A stretch of 64,000 nt of DNA from Pseudodonghicola xiamenensis DSM 18339 (GCF_000429365.1 NZ_AUBS01000013.1:1-64000); one strand, 5' to 3'. Shown: positions 1 to 9,236, numbered from the stretch's first letter. The notes: generated by a model not told the origin, from the letters alone. Numbers and translations: made by a program.

Positions 1-165
1 TCCCAGCGGCGCCGCAAGAAGATAGAGGAACCGTTCGGCTGGGCCAAGACCGTCGGCGGCATGTCCCAGACCGTTCACCGCGGGCTCGATAGGGTCTGCG
101 CCCAGTTCACGATGACGATGGCGGCCTGCAACCTCGCGAGGCTACCGAAACTCCTGACGGCCTGA
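1..165 (+). CDS. IS transposase, C-terminal fragment (cut by window edge)
   Basis: The open frame from base 1 to the TGA at 163-165 encodes 54 residues beginning SQRRRKKIEEPFGWAKTVGG. The K-IEE-FGW-KT-GG block followed by RG and an AA-NL-RL tail is the C-terminal signature of DDE transposases of the IS5/IS1182 type. The block contains the last catalytic glutamate (IEE). The 5' part lies outside the window, so it cannot be judged whether the element is intact. The family is inferred from the motif, not from a search. Confidence 0.8.
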   Translation, partial: SQRRRKKIEEPFGWAKTVGGMSQTVHRGLDRVCAQFTMTMAACNLARLPKLLTA

Positions 166-289
166 CGGAGAAGGCAACTCTGACCCGCGACCACCGCCGA
201 TGCCGATGCCGATGCCGAAGAAAACCGACTTCAAATCGTGGCGGCAGGAATAACGTCCTTCAAGGCCGACTTCTTCAGCAGCCTGTTAA
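1..289 (+). mobile_element. Right end of an insertion sequence (IS5/IS1182-like)
   Basis: Downstream of the transposase stop lie about 120 non-coding bases that include three tandem copies of CGATGC (198-215). They end in TTCTTCAGCAGCCTGTTA (271-288), a sequence typical of the outer end of such elements. The presumed end abuts the coding strand of the AAA ATPase exactly at its stop codon (286-288). The left end, inverted repeat partner and target duplication are outside the window, so the boundary is approximate. Confidence 0.6.
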
Positions 290-1593
290 TGGGCGATTTC
301 GGTCTCGCGCACGAAAAGGTTGTCCCATGCGCGGTCGATCAGGTCGGGGGTCATCTGATAGGGAAGGCCCTCGAAGTCGCAGATCGCGATCATCTGGTCG
401 ATCAGGAAGGCCGGCTGATAATTGGCATAGACGTTGTCGATCTGCGGATATTTCTCTTTCAGCAGATAGATCAGCGCCCGCTCGTCCAGGGGCATGCCTT
501 TCTTGCGCGCGATCAGGGCGAAGATCTTGAGGAAATCCTGCTGGCTGGGGCCGTCGATCAGGATCTTGAAGAAAATCCGCCTGAGCGCCGCTTTGTCGAA
601 GATCTCGTTCGGGTGGAAGTTGGTCGAGAAGATCACCAGCGTGTCGAAGGGCACCTCGAACTTCTCGCCCGATTGCAGGCCCAGGATGTCCTTGCTCTCC
701 TCCAGCGGCACGATCCAGCGGTTGATCAGCGCCTGCGGCGGCTCTGCCTGGCGACCGAGATCGTCGACGATGAAGATGCCCCCGGTCGATTTCATCTGCA
801 GGGGGGCCTGATAGGTGCGGGCGGTGGAATTATAGACCAGATCGAGCATCGACAATGACAGCTCGCCCCCCGTGACCACGGTGGGGCGTTCGCATTTGAC
901 ATAGCGGGCATCGAACCGGCGGGGCCGGCGCAAGCGGCTTGCATCCTCCGGTTCGGATATGACTTCGGTGTGGATGATCGGGTCGAAAAGGGTGATCACC
1001 TGGCCGGAATATTCGATTGCCCGGGGGACGAAGATATGATCCCCCAACGCCTTCCGGATGCCATTCGAGATTGCGGATTTGCCGTTTCCGGGGGGGCCGT
1101 ACATCAGGATCGACCGACCGGCGCTGACCGCTGGCCCCAGATGGTCAAGCAGGCTGTCGGGCAGGATCAGATCGCCCATCGCCTGGGTCAGCTGGGCCCG
1201 GGTCACCTGGATATTGCGGATCGACTGGCGCTTGACCTGCTGATCATAGATCTTCAGCGGCACCGGCATGGCGCCGAAATATTCTGACTGTGCCAGTGCG
1301 TCGAGCGCGCGGGCCTTGCCGGCATCGGTCAGTTGATAACCCATCTCGTTGCTCTGGGTGGGGCCGAGCGTACCGGTCGCCTCAAGCAGGCGCTGGTCGC
1401 GGGCGAGGTCGATCAGCTCCTGGGTGATTTGCACCGGCAGGCACAGTGCTTGGGCGGTTTCGGTGGCGGTTTCGGTCGTCTTGCGGAACATCGTTTTCAG
1501 CAGGATGTCCCGCATCATCACCATCGGCAATTGCATCTCAGCCAGAGATCGGGGAGAGGGCGGAGCAAGGTCGGGCGCGGACGACATGTTCAT
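286..1593 (-). CDS. AAA-family ATPase at the end of the Tad pilus locus
   Basis: A 435-residue soluble protein. Walker A GPPGNGKS sits at residues 166-173, Walker B IFIVDD at 273-278, a sensor-like FSTN at 322-325, and an arginine pair follows at about 338-339. The N-terminal ~140 residues look like a winged-helix/adaptor region. AAA ATPases of this kind often accompany Flp pilus genes in Rhodobacterales, but their role is not established; a regulatory or remodelling role is inferred from position. It is the last gene of the co-oriented locus, about 105 bases after the prepilin peptidase. Its stop codon coincides with the presumed IS end, so the C-terminus may have been altered. M3 at 1587 is an alternative start. 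Confidence 0.8.
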   Translation of the reverse strand: MNMSSAPDLAPPSPRSLAEMQLPMVMMRDILLKTMFRKTTETATETAQALCLPVQITQELIDLARDQRLLEATGTLGPTQSNEMGYQLTDAGKARALDALAQSEYFGAMPVPLKIYDQQVKRQSIRNIQVTRAQLTQAMGDLILPDSLLDHLGPAVSAGRSILMYGPPGNGKSAISNGIRKALGDHIFVPRAIEYSGQVITLFDPIIHTEVISEPEDASRLRRPRRFDARYVKCERPTVVTGGELSLSMLDLVYNSTARTYQAPLQMKSTGGIFIVDDLGRQAEPPQALINRWIVPLEESKDILGLQSGEKFEVPFDTLVIFSTNFHPNEIFDKAALRRIFFKILIDGPSQQDFLKIFALIARKKGMPLDERALIYLLKEKYPQIDNVYANYQPAFLIDQMIAICDFEGLPYQMTPDLIDRAWDNLFVRETEIAH

Positions 1594-1698
1594 GGGGCAG
1601 GCCTAGGACTTACGGAATGGGCCTTGCAGCCCCGGATCGGGCCGAGACTGCCCGGGCAATGTGGCAGCAGCGGGGCAAAGCCGGGGCAGGGATATGCC

Positions 1699-2193
1699 TC
1701 AGGCGCCGAATGCTGCGCCCAGGATCAGGTAAAGGCCAAGGGTGGTGCCCAGTGACAGGCCCATGGGGAATTTCCTGCCCGAAGACCAGCTTTTCCAATC
1801 GGGGGCGATGCGGCGCAGTGGGGTGTATTTCACCAGCCGGTGGGTGGCGAAGGCAGCCAGAAGATTGGCGGAGAAGAGCACCAGCAACAGCCGCAGGTCA
1901 TCCGGCGCGATGAAGGGGGCGGCGGCGGCGGCGAATTTGGCGTCGCCCGCGCCCATTCCCCCGGCCGAGGCCAGCACGAAGCCCACCACCAGAACCCCCA
2001 GCATCTGCAAAAGCCGCATGCCATAGACCGGCAGCGGCAGGGCGATCAACCCGACCAGCAGGAAGATGACGGCCAGTGCAACCACCGCCTGATTGGTGAT
2101 CCGCATCTGGCTGAGATCCGTGAAACAGACATAAAAGCAGATCGGCAGGACGAAGGGCAGAAACCAGAGCGCCGCCATGCTGTCGATGGCCAT
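1699..2193 (-). CDS. cpaA: Prepilin peptidase, CpaA/TadV type (A24 family)
   Basis: A 164-residue integral membrane aspartic protease that would cleave the leader of Flp-type prepilins. The two catalytic aspartates of the family are visible: D26 in YVCFTDLSQ, and D84 in GAGD (81-84), the GxGD motif. Hydrophobic segments surround both. It is short, as in the CpaA/TadV group, and lacks the N-terminal methyltransferase domain of PilD. The start lies 4 bases after the stop of the upstream TPR gene, so translation is probably coupled. Met6 (2178) is a possible alternative start. Confidence 0.88.
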   Translation of the reverse strand: MAIDSMAALWFLPFVLPICFYVCFTDLSQMRITNQAVVALAVIFLLVGLIALPLPVYGMRLLQMLGVLVVGFVLASAGGMGAGDAKFAAAAAPFIAPDDLRLLLVLFSANLLAAFATHRLVKYTPLRRIAPDWKSWSSGRKFPMGLSLGTTLGLYLILGAAFGA

Positions 2194-2197
2194 GGGG

Positions 2198-3049
2198 TCA
2201 GGCTGCTTCCAGCGCGCGCAGCGATCGCACGGCTTCTTCGAAATACTGCGGGTGGGTGTCGATGGCCTCGCGCAGCAGGGTCTTGCCGGTGGTCACATCG
2301 CCCTGTTTCACCGCCGAGAGCGCCATGGTGTAAAGAAGTTGCGCCCGTTCGGTCTGGTCCATGGGGATCACCGGCAGCGAATAATTGTGTTGCGCGCCAC
2401 GCGCCAGAACCAGGTTGTTCTTCGAGGTGAACAGCGTCGGATCCTGGCGGATCGCATCGGCGAACAGCCGCTCTGCCCCGGTGTAATCGCCGCGCGTCAG
2501 CTTGGAAAAGCCCCAGTTGTTCATCACCCCGGCGGGTGTCGTCGTCATGCCGACGGCAATTTCATAGAAACTATCTGCACGCTTCCAATCGCGGTTGGCG
2601 TCCGCCACCATCGCCTCGAGCCGGTAGCGTTTGAAGCTTTCATGGGTCGGCGGCACGTTGTCGAGCGTCTTTTTCGCCCGCGCCCAGTCACCCACACGGA
2701 TCAGCGCATCGGCATAATCAACCTTGTCGTCGGCAGTGGCTCCGGGCATGGCGACGACCTTGCCCCATTCCGCCGCGCCTTCGGTACTGCGCTTGGCGCG
2801 GATTAGCGATTTCGCCAGCCCGCGTTGCAGGTCGATCCGGTCGGGGGTCTGCTTCAGGGCGCGGACGAAATAATCCACGGCCTCGTTCGGATCGGCGACG
2901 GTCAGCATCACCTCGTTCAGGTTGCTGGCGTCGACGACGTTGACCTCTTGAAAAGCCCGTTCGACAGTTTCCTTGCCACTGTCGGCGCAGCCGGCCAAAG
3001 TCAGGCCGGTTACCATCAGGCCCACCGGAAACAGGAAACGCTGGCGCAT
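2198..3049 (-). CDS. tadD: TPR lipoprotein, TadD-like
   Basis: 283 residues. The N-terminus MRQRFLFPVGLMVTGLTLAG followed by C is a type II signal peptide with lipobox LAGC, so the protein is probably an outer-membrane lipoprotein. The rest is helical and consists of TPR-like repeats (for example the LQRGLAKSLIRAKRSTEGAAEW and MNNWGFSKLTRGDYTGAERL regions). TadD proteins are TPR lipoproteins needed for assembly or localisation of the Tad secretin, and this role is inferred from context. It sits between a second TPR lipoprotein and the prepilin peptidase. Which of the two TPR genes is the functional TadD cannot be decided here. Confidence 0.78.
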   Translation of the reverse strand: MRQRFLFPVGLMVTGLTLAGCADSGKETVERAFQEVNVVDASNLNEVMLTVADPNEAVDYFVRALKQTPDRIDLQRGLAKSLIRAKRSTEGAAEWGKVVAMPGATADDKVDYADALIRVGDWARAKKTLDNVPPTHESFKRYRLEAMVADANRDWKRADSFYEIAVGMTTTPAGVMNNWGFSKLTRGDYTGAERLFADAIRQDPTLFTSKNNLVLARGAQHNYSLPVIPMDQTERAQLLYTMALSAVKQGDVTTGKTLLREAIDTHPQYFEEAVRSLRALEAA

Positions 3050-3080
3050 GATCTGCGTCCTTATACTGCTCTCGCCTCGG

Positions 3081-3659
3081 TCATGGTGTCGTGCGGATCA
3101 GGTATTCACTGCTGCCGCGCCGCACCAATTTATAATCTTGATTATGAACGTCGATACTAACAGAATTTTCCGATTTTGCGAGGGCCAAGCGCAGATTGTC
3201 CCGGATCGCGTCACTTTCGCCATTGTCGAGCGCATAGGCCCTGCGGAACACCTCGGTCGCTTCGGCGGTCTTGCCGCGCTCCATCAGCAGCACGCCCAGA
3301 TTGTTCCAGGCCTCGGGCCAGTCGGGGGCCTCCTTGACGGCTCGGCGCAGCATCTGTTCGGCCTGGCCCAGCCGGCCGAGGCCCAGATTGGCGGTGCCGA
3401 GGCCGGTCAGAATTTCGGTGCTCATCCCGTCGTCGAGTGCGGCCCGGGTGAAGGCATTCATCGCCAGCTCGTATTGCCCGGCGGCCATCAGGCGATGGGC
3501 GGTCTCGATCTCGTTCGTGTCGGGTTGGCGGTAATCGACACCTGGGGCATAGGGGCCGGTCGCCGGATGCGGGCTGCATGCGGTTATCGCCGCAAGCGCG
3601 GCAATCGCCAAGATCGCTGTGCACGGCGCGATCAGCCGCACCACCCTGGCCGCCGGCAT
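3081..3659 (-). CDS. Second TPR lipoprotein of the Tad locus
   Basis: 192 residues. A long hydrophobic leader ends in the lipobox ITAC (cysteine near residue 28), predicting an outer-membrane lipoprotein. TPR-type repeats follow; the clearest is AWNNLGVLLMERGKTAEATE. The gene starts 4 bases after the tadC stop, so it is part of the same transcript. It resembles TadD but is shorter. Two adjacent TPR lipoproteins suggest paralogues with divided roles in secretin assembly, which is an inference. Confidence 0.75.
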   Translation of the reverse strand: MPAARVVRLIAPCTAILAIAALAAITACSPHPATGPYAPGVDYRQPDTNEIETAHRLMAAGQYELAMNAFTRAALDDGMSTEILTGLGTANLGLGRLGQAEQMLRRAVKEAPDWPEAWNNLGVLLMERGKTAEATEVFRRAYALDNGESDAIRDNLRLALAKSENSVSIDVHNQDYKLVRRGSSEYLIRTTP

Positions 3660-3663
3660 CGTG

Positions 3664-4653
3664 TCAGTTGCTCATATTGCCCAAATTCATGATGCCCTTG
3701 ACCGAAGGGCCGACCAGGATGATCAGCAGCGGCGGCACCGTCAGCATCATTGTGGCAAGCGTCATCTTGGTTGGCAACTTGTTTGCCGCCTCTTCCGCCC
3801 GCATCACGCGCTTGTCCCGCATTTCACCGGCATAGACGCGCAGCGCCTCGGCGATCGAGGTCCCGAAGGTGGCCGACTGGATCATCACCGTTACGAAGGA
3901 GGAGACGTCAGGAACCCCGCAACGGGTGCCCATGTCGCGCAGTACCCTGTCCTTGTCCTTGCCTGCCTTGATCTCATAGGCGACGATTTCGAACTCTGCG
4001 GCCAGCGCGGGATAGGAGGCCATCAGCTCCCTGGCGACCCGCACGATGGACTGGTCCAGCGACTGGCCGGCCTCGACGCAGACCAGCATCATGTCGAGCG
4101 AATCCGGAAAGCCGGCGGCGATCTCTTCCTTGCGCTCGGCGACCCGGCGGGTGATCCAGTACTTCGGCAGCAGATAACCCACCGCGCCGGGGCCGATCAC
4201 ATACATCACCAGTTGCTGGCTGGTCAGTCCGGCGGCGCCGGTCTCCAAACTCAGCACATAGAGAAACCCCAGGAGCAGCCCCAGCATGCCCAGGGCGAAC
4301 TGGGCGAAATGGAAGAAGCGCACTGCATCCTTGGATTGATAGCCGGCCTGCCGCATCTTGAGCTGCATTGCCGAGAGTTCCTCGGCGTCTTTCGGTTCGA
4401 GAAAGGTGGCGAAACGCTCCAGTTTCACGTTGCGGCCCCGCTGGCGCAGCTGTTCCTTCTTGGGCGCAGAGGGGGTCTTCATCTGGCTGCGCTGGAGCTT
4501 TTTCAGCGGGTCTTCGGGCTGGTTCATCAGCAGCGCCACAGTCAGCAGAATCAGAAAGATCCCGAGGCCGCCCATCGCGATCAGCGGCCCGAAGGGGCCA
4601 AGCTGGCTGGTCAGGATATCGTTGATCGTATCGAGAAAGCCCATGGCGTTCAC
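3664..4653 (-). CDS. tadC: TadC, Tad inner-membrane platform protein
   Basis: 329 residues with a T2SSF (GspF-like) domain in the C-terminal two thirds. The PDSLDMMLVCVEAGQSLDQ block near residues 180-205 is characteristic of TadC. N-terminal and C-terminal hydrophobic helices anchor it in the inner membrane. TadB and TadC form the inner-membrane platform on which the CpaF ATPase acts during Flp pilus assembly. The ATG overlaps the tadB stop by 4 bases (4650-4653), which indicates translational coupling. Confidence 0.92.
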   Translation of the reverse strand: MNAMGFLDTINDILTSQLGPFGPLIAMGGLGIFLILLTVALLMNQPEDPLKKLQRSQMKTPSAPKKEQLRQRGRNVKLERFATFLEPKDAEELSAMQLKMRQAGYQSKDAVRFFHFAQFALGMLGLLLGFLYVLSLETGAAGLTSQQLVMYVIGPGAVGYLLPKYWITRRVAERKEEIAAGFPDSLDMMLVCVEAGQSLDQSIVRVARELMASYPALAAEFEIVAYEIKAGKDKDRVLRDMGTRCGVPDVSSFVTVMIQSATFGTSIAEALRVYAGEMRDKRVMRAEEAANKLPTKMTLATMMLTVPPLLIILVGPSVKGIMNLGNMSN

Positions 4654-5621
4654 ACCTTGATATTGGTCAGCACCCGCATGACGATCAGGTTCAGCCCCAG
4701 CAGGATGCCGACGACGAAACAGGCCGGCACGAACAGCGGGTGGTCGATCACCCCATCATAGTAATCAGGGCTTCTGATCAGGATCAGCATCAGGCAGACC
4801 AGCGGAAAGGCCGACAGGAACTTGCCCGACCATTGCGCCTCGGCAGTGATGGCCTTGACGCGGCGGAACAGGCGAAAGCGGGCGCGGATCACCTTGGCAA
4901 GCCCGGCCAGAACCTCGGCCAGATTGCCGCCAGATTGCTGCTGGATCGTCACAGCCACGGCGAGAAAACGCAAATCCTGCATGTCGAGCCGTTCGGCCAT
5001 ATCCTTGAGCGCCTCGCCCAGGTCACGGCCATAGGCGGCCTCGTCGGCGATGATACCGAATTCGGTGGCCAGCGGATCGTCGACCTCTTTCGCGACGATC
5101 TGGATCGCCGAGGAGAACGGGTGCCCCACCTTGAGCGACCGCACCATCAGTTCGATCGCATCGGGAAGCTGTTCCTCGATCATCCCCATGCGTGTCTTGG
5201 CCTTGTGGGTGATCCAGAAATAGACGCCGCCGACGCCGATCGCCACCGAGGCGATCAGCCGGATCGCCGGGCTGGTGCCGGTGCCGATGGCCAGCCCGAT
5301 ATAGGCGAAAACCGCCAGCCCGGCCATCAGCAGGACAAGCTGGCGCGGGGTGAAGGCGATCGCGGCCTTCTGCGCCTGGTCGGCGAGAAGGGAATAGACC
5401 GGGATCGACTGCGATTTCATATGCTGGTGCATTTCCTTGCGGAGCTGCTCCAGCACCTGTTCGCGTCCGGCGCCTTTCTCCAGCATTTCCAGTCGCCGGT
5501 TCATCCGGTTGTTCAGGCTGATCGAGCGTCCGAAGGTGACCAGATACAGCCCCTCGACCAGCACCACCACGGCGATGAAGATCAGAACATAGATGAGCGC
5601 TTCGATACCGAATTGCATCAC
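4650..5621 (-). CDS. tadB: TadB, Tad inner-membrane platform protein
   Basis: 323 residues with an N-terminal membrane helix (IYVLIFIAVVVLVEGLYLV), further membrane segments, and a T2SSF domain containing LPDAIELMVRSLKVGHPF and QQQSGGNLAEVLAGLAKVIR. These are typical of TadB, the paralogue and partner of TadC. Its start overlaps the cpaF stop by 4 bases (5618-5621) and its stop overlaps the tadC start, so cpaF-tadB-tadC are translationally coupled and probably made in fixed ratio. Confidence 0.92.
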   Translation of the reverse strand: MMQFGIEALIYVLIFIAVVVLVEGLYLVTFGRSISLNNRMNRRLEMLEKGAGREQVLEQLRKEMHQHMKSQSIPVYSLLADQAQKAAIAFTPRQLVLLMAGLAVFAYIGLAIGTGTSPAIRLIASVAIGVGGVYFWITHKAKTRMGMIEEQLPDAIELMVRSLKVGHPFSSAIQIVAKEVDDPLATEFGIIADEAAYGRDLGEALKDMAERLDMQDLRFLAVAVTIQQQSGGNLAEVLAGLAKVIRARFRLFRRVKAITAEAQWSGKFLSAFPLVCLMLILIRSPDYYDGVIDHPLFVPACFVVGILLGLNLIVMRVLTNIKV

Positions 5622-7096
5622 TGCATCTCCATCGTGACGGGATCGTAGATCGAGGCCGGCAGGTCATAGCCCCACATCCGGAAACGTTCTGAATAATGGC
5701 TGCGCACGCCGGTGCCGGTGAAATGGCCGACGATCTTGTGATCGGGGGACAGGCCCACCCGCTGATAGCGGAAGATCTCCTGCATCGAGATCACATCACC
5801 TTCCATCCCGGTGATCTCGGTGATCGAGACCATACGGCGCGATCCGTCCTGCAGGCGGCTGATCTGCACGATCAGATTGACGGCGCTGGCGATCTGGCTG
5901 CGCAGCGCCTTGATCGGCATTTCGATCCCCGCCATGGCGATCATGTTTTCCAGCCGGCTGACCGCGTCACGGGCACTGTTGGCGTGGATCGTGGTCATCG
6001 ACCCGTCGTGGCCGGTGTTCATGGCCTGCAACATGTCGATGACCTCTTCGCCCCGGGTTTCGCCGACGATGATCCGGTCGGGCCGCATCCTGAGCGCGTT
6101 TTTCAGGCAATCGCGCGCGGTCACTTCGCCCTTGCCCTCGACATTGGGGGGACGGCTTTCCATCCGACCGACATGAACCTGCTGCAATTGCAGTTCCGCG
6201 GTGTCCTCGATGGTCAGGATGCGTTCGGAATTGTCGATGAAAGAGGACAGGGCGTTGAGCGTCGTGGTCTTGCCCGAACCTGTCCCGCCCGAGACGATGA
6301 TGTTCAGCCGGGTGGCGACGGCGGCCTGAAGATAGGCGGCCATTTCCTCGGAAAAGGCGCCGAAGTCGACCAGCTCGTCGATACTGAGCTTGTCTTTCTT
6401 GAACTTGCGGATCGACACCAGGGACCCGTCGACCGCGATCGGGGGCACCATGGCGTTGAACCGGGAGCCGTCGCTGAGGCGGGCATCGACGTAGGGTGTC
6501 GATTCATCGACCCGCCGCCCGACGGCCGAGACGATCTTGTCGATGATCCTGAGCAGATGGCGTTCGTCTTTGAAGGTCACGTCGCTGAGCTGCAGCTTGC
6601 CATTGCGTTCGACAAAGACCTGGTGCGGGCCGTTGACCAGAATGTCGTTGACGGAATCGTCCTGCAGCAGGGTTTCCAGCGGCCCCAGGCCGGTGACCTC
6701 GTCATAAAGTTCCTTGTTGAGGGTCTGACGGTCCTCGCGGTTCAGGACGATGTTCCGTTCGGTCAGGAATTCGACCGAGATTGCGCTGATCTCATTGCGC
6801 AGCTCGGTTTCCGAGGCGTGTTCGAGCGCGGCGAGATTGAGATTGTCCAGAAGCGCGCGGTGCAGCTCCAGCTTGATCTCTCCCAGGCGTTCTTTGCGCT
6901 TGCGGTCACGGTCCGGCGGGGTGGCCTTGGCAGCGGCCGCGGGCATCGGCTTGCGCAGCCGGATATGGGACTGGGGCGACGGCTGTGGCGTGGTGGCATC
7001 CGCCGAAGGTTGGGGCAGGGGCTTTTTCACCCGGTGCCCTCCCGCGCCAGGCAGTTTTGCGGCGCCGTCAGCGGGCTTCTTGAATTTGGAAAACAT
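5618..7096 (-). CDS. cpaF: CpaF/TadA, secretion ATPase of the Tad pilus
   Basis: A 492-residue cytoplasmic VirB11/PilB-like hexameric ATPase that powers Flp pilus assembly. Walker A GGTGSGKT is at residues 270-277, followed by the ASP-box/Walker B region ([28 protein letters not shown]) and the [14 protein letters not shown] motif of the family. The N-terminal ~60 residues are low-complexity and Pro/Ala-rich. The frame is open for 36 further codons upstream into cpaE, but the start at 7096 has a GGAGGGG ribosome site at good spacing; ATG 7102 is only 2 bases from it. The gene follows cpaE closely. Confidence 0.94.
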   Translation of the reverse strand: MFSKFKKPADGAAKLPGAGGHRVKKPLPQPSADATTPQPSPQSHIRLRKPMPAAAAKATPPDRDRKRKERLGEIKLELHRALLDNLNLAALEHASETELRNEISAISVEFLTERNIVLNREDRQTLNKELYDEVTGLGPLETLLQDDSVNDILVNGPHQVFVERNGKLQLSDVTFKDERHLLRIIDKIVSAVGRRVDESTPYVDARLSDGSRFNAMVPPIAVDGSLVSIRKFKKDKLSIDELVDFGAFSEEMAAYLQAAVATRLNIIVSGGTGSGKTTTLNALSSFIDNSERILTIEDTAELQLQQVHVGRMESRPPNVEGKGEVTARDCLKNALRMRPDRIIVGETRGEEVIDMLQAMNTGHDGSMTTIHANSARDAVSRLENMIAMAGIEMPIKALRSQIASAVNLIVQISRLQDGSRRMVSITEITGMEGDVISMQEIFRYQRVGLSPDHKIVGHFTGTGVRSHYSERFRMWGYDLPASIYDPVTMEMQ

Positions 7097-7116
7097 TGCC
7101 ATTGCCCCTCCGCGGT

Positions 7117-8361
7117 TCAGGCTGCTGCGGCTTCGTCGCGGCCGAGATTGTGCAGCGACTGGGCGAGTTTGGCGATTTCCTTGCGCAGGGGATTCTTGCT
7201 GCAAGAGGCTGACATCGGCAGGCCGTGATCACAGGCCTGAACGACCGCCTTGCCGCCATCGGGCAATTGCAGGTCGATGGAGATGCCCAGCGAATCGGCC
7301 AGCCGCTTGACCCGGCTCTTGCCGGTCAGATCGGCGAATTTCGGGGCCCGGTTCAGCACGAACCGCAGCTTGTTGAAGGGCAGATCCTCGGACTGATAGG
7401 CGCGTTTCAGGCGCAGGGTGTTCTGTGCAGACCGCATGTCGAGCTCGATCATCGCGAAATAGACATGCGCTGCCTGCAGCGTGGTTTCCGACCATTGCAG
7501 CAAGGTCTTGGGCAGGTCGATCACCACGAAATCGAAATGCTTGCGCGCCATGTCGATGATCCGCTGGACGTCCTCCGGGTCGATCAGATCCATCGGCACC
7601 ATATCAGCCGGCGCGGTCAGCACATGCAGCTTTTCCTCGAAATGCAGCAAGGCCTGGCTGAACATGTCGTCGTCGAGCGCCTGGGTATCGGACAACAGGT
7701 CGAAGACGATCTCTCGCCGTGGCAGATCCAGATAGGTCGAAACCGACCCATATTGCAGATCGAGATCAATCAGGCACACACCGGGGGCCTCTTTGCCGCC
7801 GGTATTGGCCAGTTCCCAAGCGAGGTTAACGGCCAGAGTGGTGGCGCCGGCCCCTCCCGAGACCCCATGCACGACGATGACAGCGCCGTCCTTCGACTGG
7901 CCTCCGGTCTTTAACTTGCTGGCGGGTTGCTGCGGCGGGTGGTCCGGGGCCGGTTGCAGCATCTTGATCCGGTCGATGGCGGCCTGCAACTCGTTCTCGG
8001 GCAGTGGGTAGGGCACGAATTCGTCAGCGCCCTTGCGCAGCAGCTGATGCAACGAGGCGGGGGTGACGTCCTCGGCAATGAGGATGACATGAATGTCCCG
8101 TGTTCTGGCCTGTGTTATGATTTCGCTCAGCAGCACCAGATTTTCCTCATCCGTGCTGTCGATGGCAAGCGCCACGAATTCCAGGGTTTCGGCTTCGGGT
8201 TGATTGAAGAAGGTCAGAGCCTCGGCAAAGCCCAGATCGCCCCAGGCCTCGCCCAGAGCGTTTTCCATGTCCTCGATCAGAAGGTCGAAATTCTGTACGT
8301 CCCGACTGATCGTGCAGGCCACGATCGGAGCAAGTTCTGTCTGCGGCATGGCGCTGCTCAT
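7117..8361 (-). CDS. cpaE: CpaE/TadZ, ParA/MinD-like pilus localisation protein
   Basis: 414 residues. The first ~130 resemble a degenerate receiver domain (LIAEDVTPASLHQLLRKGADEFV), and the rest is a ParA/MinD-type ATPase domain. Its P-loop is SGGAGATT (about 168-175), lacking the usual lysine, as is common in CpaE/TadZ proteins. CpaE/TadZ places the Tad machinery at the pole in other bacteria; the same role is inferred here. A 205-base gap separates it from the OmpA gene upstream, and that gap carries a conserved element (8498-8516), so cpaE probably starts its own transcript running into cpaF-tadB-tadC. Confidence 0.9.
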   Translation of the reverse strand: MSSAMPQTELAPIVACTISRDVQNFDLLIEDMENALGEAWGDLGFAEALTFFNQPEAETLEFVALAIDSTDEENLVLLSEIITQARTRDIHVILIAEDVTPASLHQLLRKGADEFVPYPLPENELQAAIDRIKMLQPAPDHPPQQPASKLKTGGQSKDGAVIVVHGVSGGAGATTLAVNLAWELANTGGKEAPGVCLIDLDLQYGSVSTYLDLPRREIVFDLLSDTQALDDDMFSQALLHFEEKLHVLTAPADMVPMDLIDPEDVQRIIDMARKHFDFVVIDLPKTLLQWSETTLQAAHVYFAMIELDMRSAQNTLRLKRAYQSEDLPFNKLRFVLNRAPKFADLTGKSRVKRLADSLGISIDLQLPDGGKAVVQACDHGLPMSASCSKNPLRKEIAKLAQSLHNLGRDEAAAA

Positions 8362-8497
8362 TGCCTACAATCCCCTGTTTTGAGGGTCGACGGGTGGTGC
8401 AGTCTCCCCATGCGTACGGGAACAGCATTGTCTGACCCTGCATGCGACTCGCTGGGTCACATGGCTGTTGATTGGGGTTAATATGTTTGACGATCTG

Positions 8498-8525
8498 GGC
8501 GAGATTGGGGCCAAAATTCCCCAAT
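8498..8525 (-). promoter_or_regulatory. Conserved element upstream of cpaE (copy of the flp element)
   Basis: Read on the minus strand, 8516-8498 is TTTTGGCCCCAATCTCGCC, identical at 17 of 19 positions to the element upstream of the flp pilin gene (12549-12531). In this copy the core is also half of a perfect inverted repeat, ATTGGGG (8504-8510), 8 bases, then CCCCAAT (8519-8525). A further ATTGGGG half-site is at 8471-8477. The GG-N10-GC spacing fits a sigma-54 -24/-12 layout, but the -12 side is a poor match. An operator is equally possible. It lies about 140 bases upstream of the cpaE start. Confidence 0.5.
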
Positions 8526-8566
8526 TGTAGGGAGGATGGCGACGATCGGGGCGAGTGCCGCCGCGC

Positions 8567-9229
8567 TCAGTCCTGCAGCGCGCTCTTCCCGTTGGCCAAT
8601 TCCGAGATCGGTTCTCCGCTTCTGATATATTCCCGATAGACGATGGAGGCGTATTTTCCATCCAGTTCGGGGGGCACGCGTTTGAGGAACCCCGAGACCT
8701 CGGTCACGGTGCGGCGGTTGCGGCGCTCCCGGTCGGGGGTGGGGATCACCGGCTGGGTCTTGCCGTAGGAAACCACGCCCTCCAACTGGGCACGGTTTAC
8801 ACCGCGCGAGATCATATAGGCGACGACGGCATTGGCGCGGCGTTGGCCCAGGCGGCGGTTGTAAGCCTGCGAGCCGACGGCATCGGTATGGCCATAGACG
8901 CGAAAGCGGACCTCGGGGAATTGTCGGATCCAGTGGGCCTGACGGTTCAGAACGGCCCGGGCATTGGTATCGAGCTGGGCGCTGTCGAAGGCGAAGGTGA
9001 TGGTGGTGGGAACCTCGTTGGCGAACCGGGTGCCCAGGCTGATCACATAGTCGCGTTCGCCGTTCATCACCTGGGTATTGTTCTGCGTCGCCAGGCCGAA
9101 GGTGCCGGCATCGGTTTGGGCACCGGCCTCGCGCAGGAAGCTGCCGGGCACCGGACCCCTGGTCTGGTCGCAAGCGGCAAGGGCCAAGGCGGCCCCGACC
9201 CCGATGATCAGCCTGTGCATCCGCGCCAT
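8567..9229 (-). CDS. OmpA-family lipoprotein of the Tad locus
   Basis: 220 residues. The signal MARMHRLIIGVGAALALAAC ends in lipobox LAAC, so the mature protein is a lipoprotein. The C-terminal domain carries the OmpA peptidoglycan-binding fold: FAFDSAQLDTNARAVLNRQA, FRVYGHTDAVGSQAYNRRLG, QRRANAVVAYMISRGV, with the D and R residues that bind diaminopimelate. It probably ties the Tad secretin to the peptidoglycan. It sits 7 bases after the secretin gene. Such OmpA proteins are frequent partners of Tad secretins in Rhodobacterales. Confidence 0.85.
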   Translation of the reverse strand: MARMHRLIIGVGAALALAACDQTRGPVPGSFLREAGAQTDAGTFGLATQNNTQVMNGERDYVISLGTRFANEVPTTITFAFDSAQLDTNARAVLNRQAHWIRQFPEVRFRVYGHTDAVGSQAYNRRLGQRRANAVVAYMISRGVNRAQLEGVVSYGKTQPVIPTPDRERRNRRTVTEVSGFLKRVPPELDGKYASIVYREYIRSGEPISELANGKSALQD

Positions 9230-9236
9230 TCCAACC

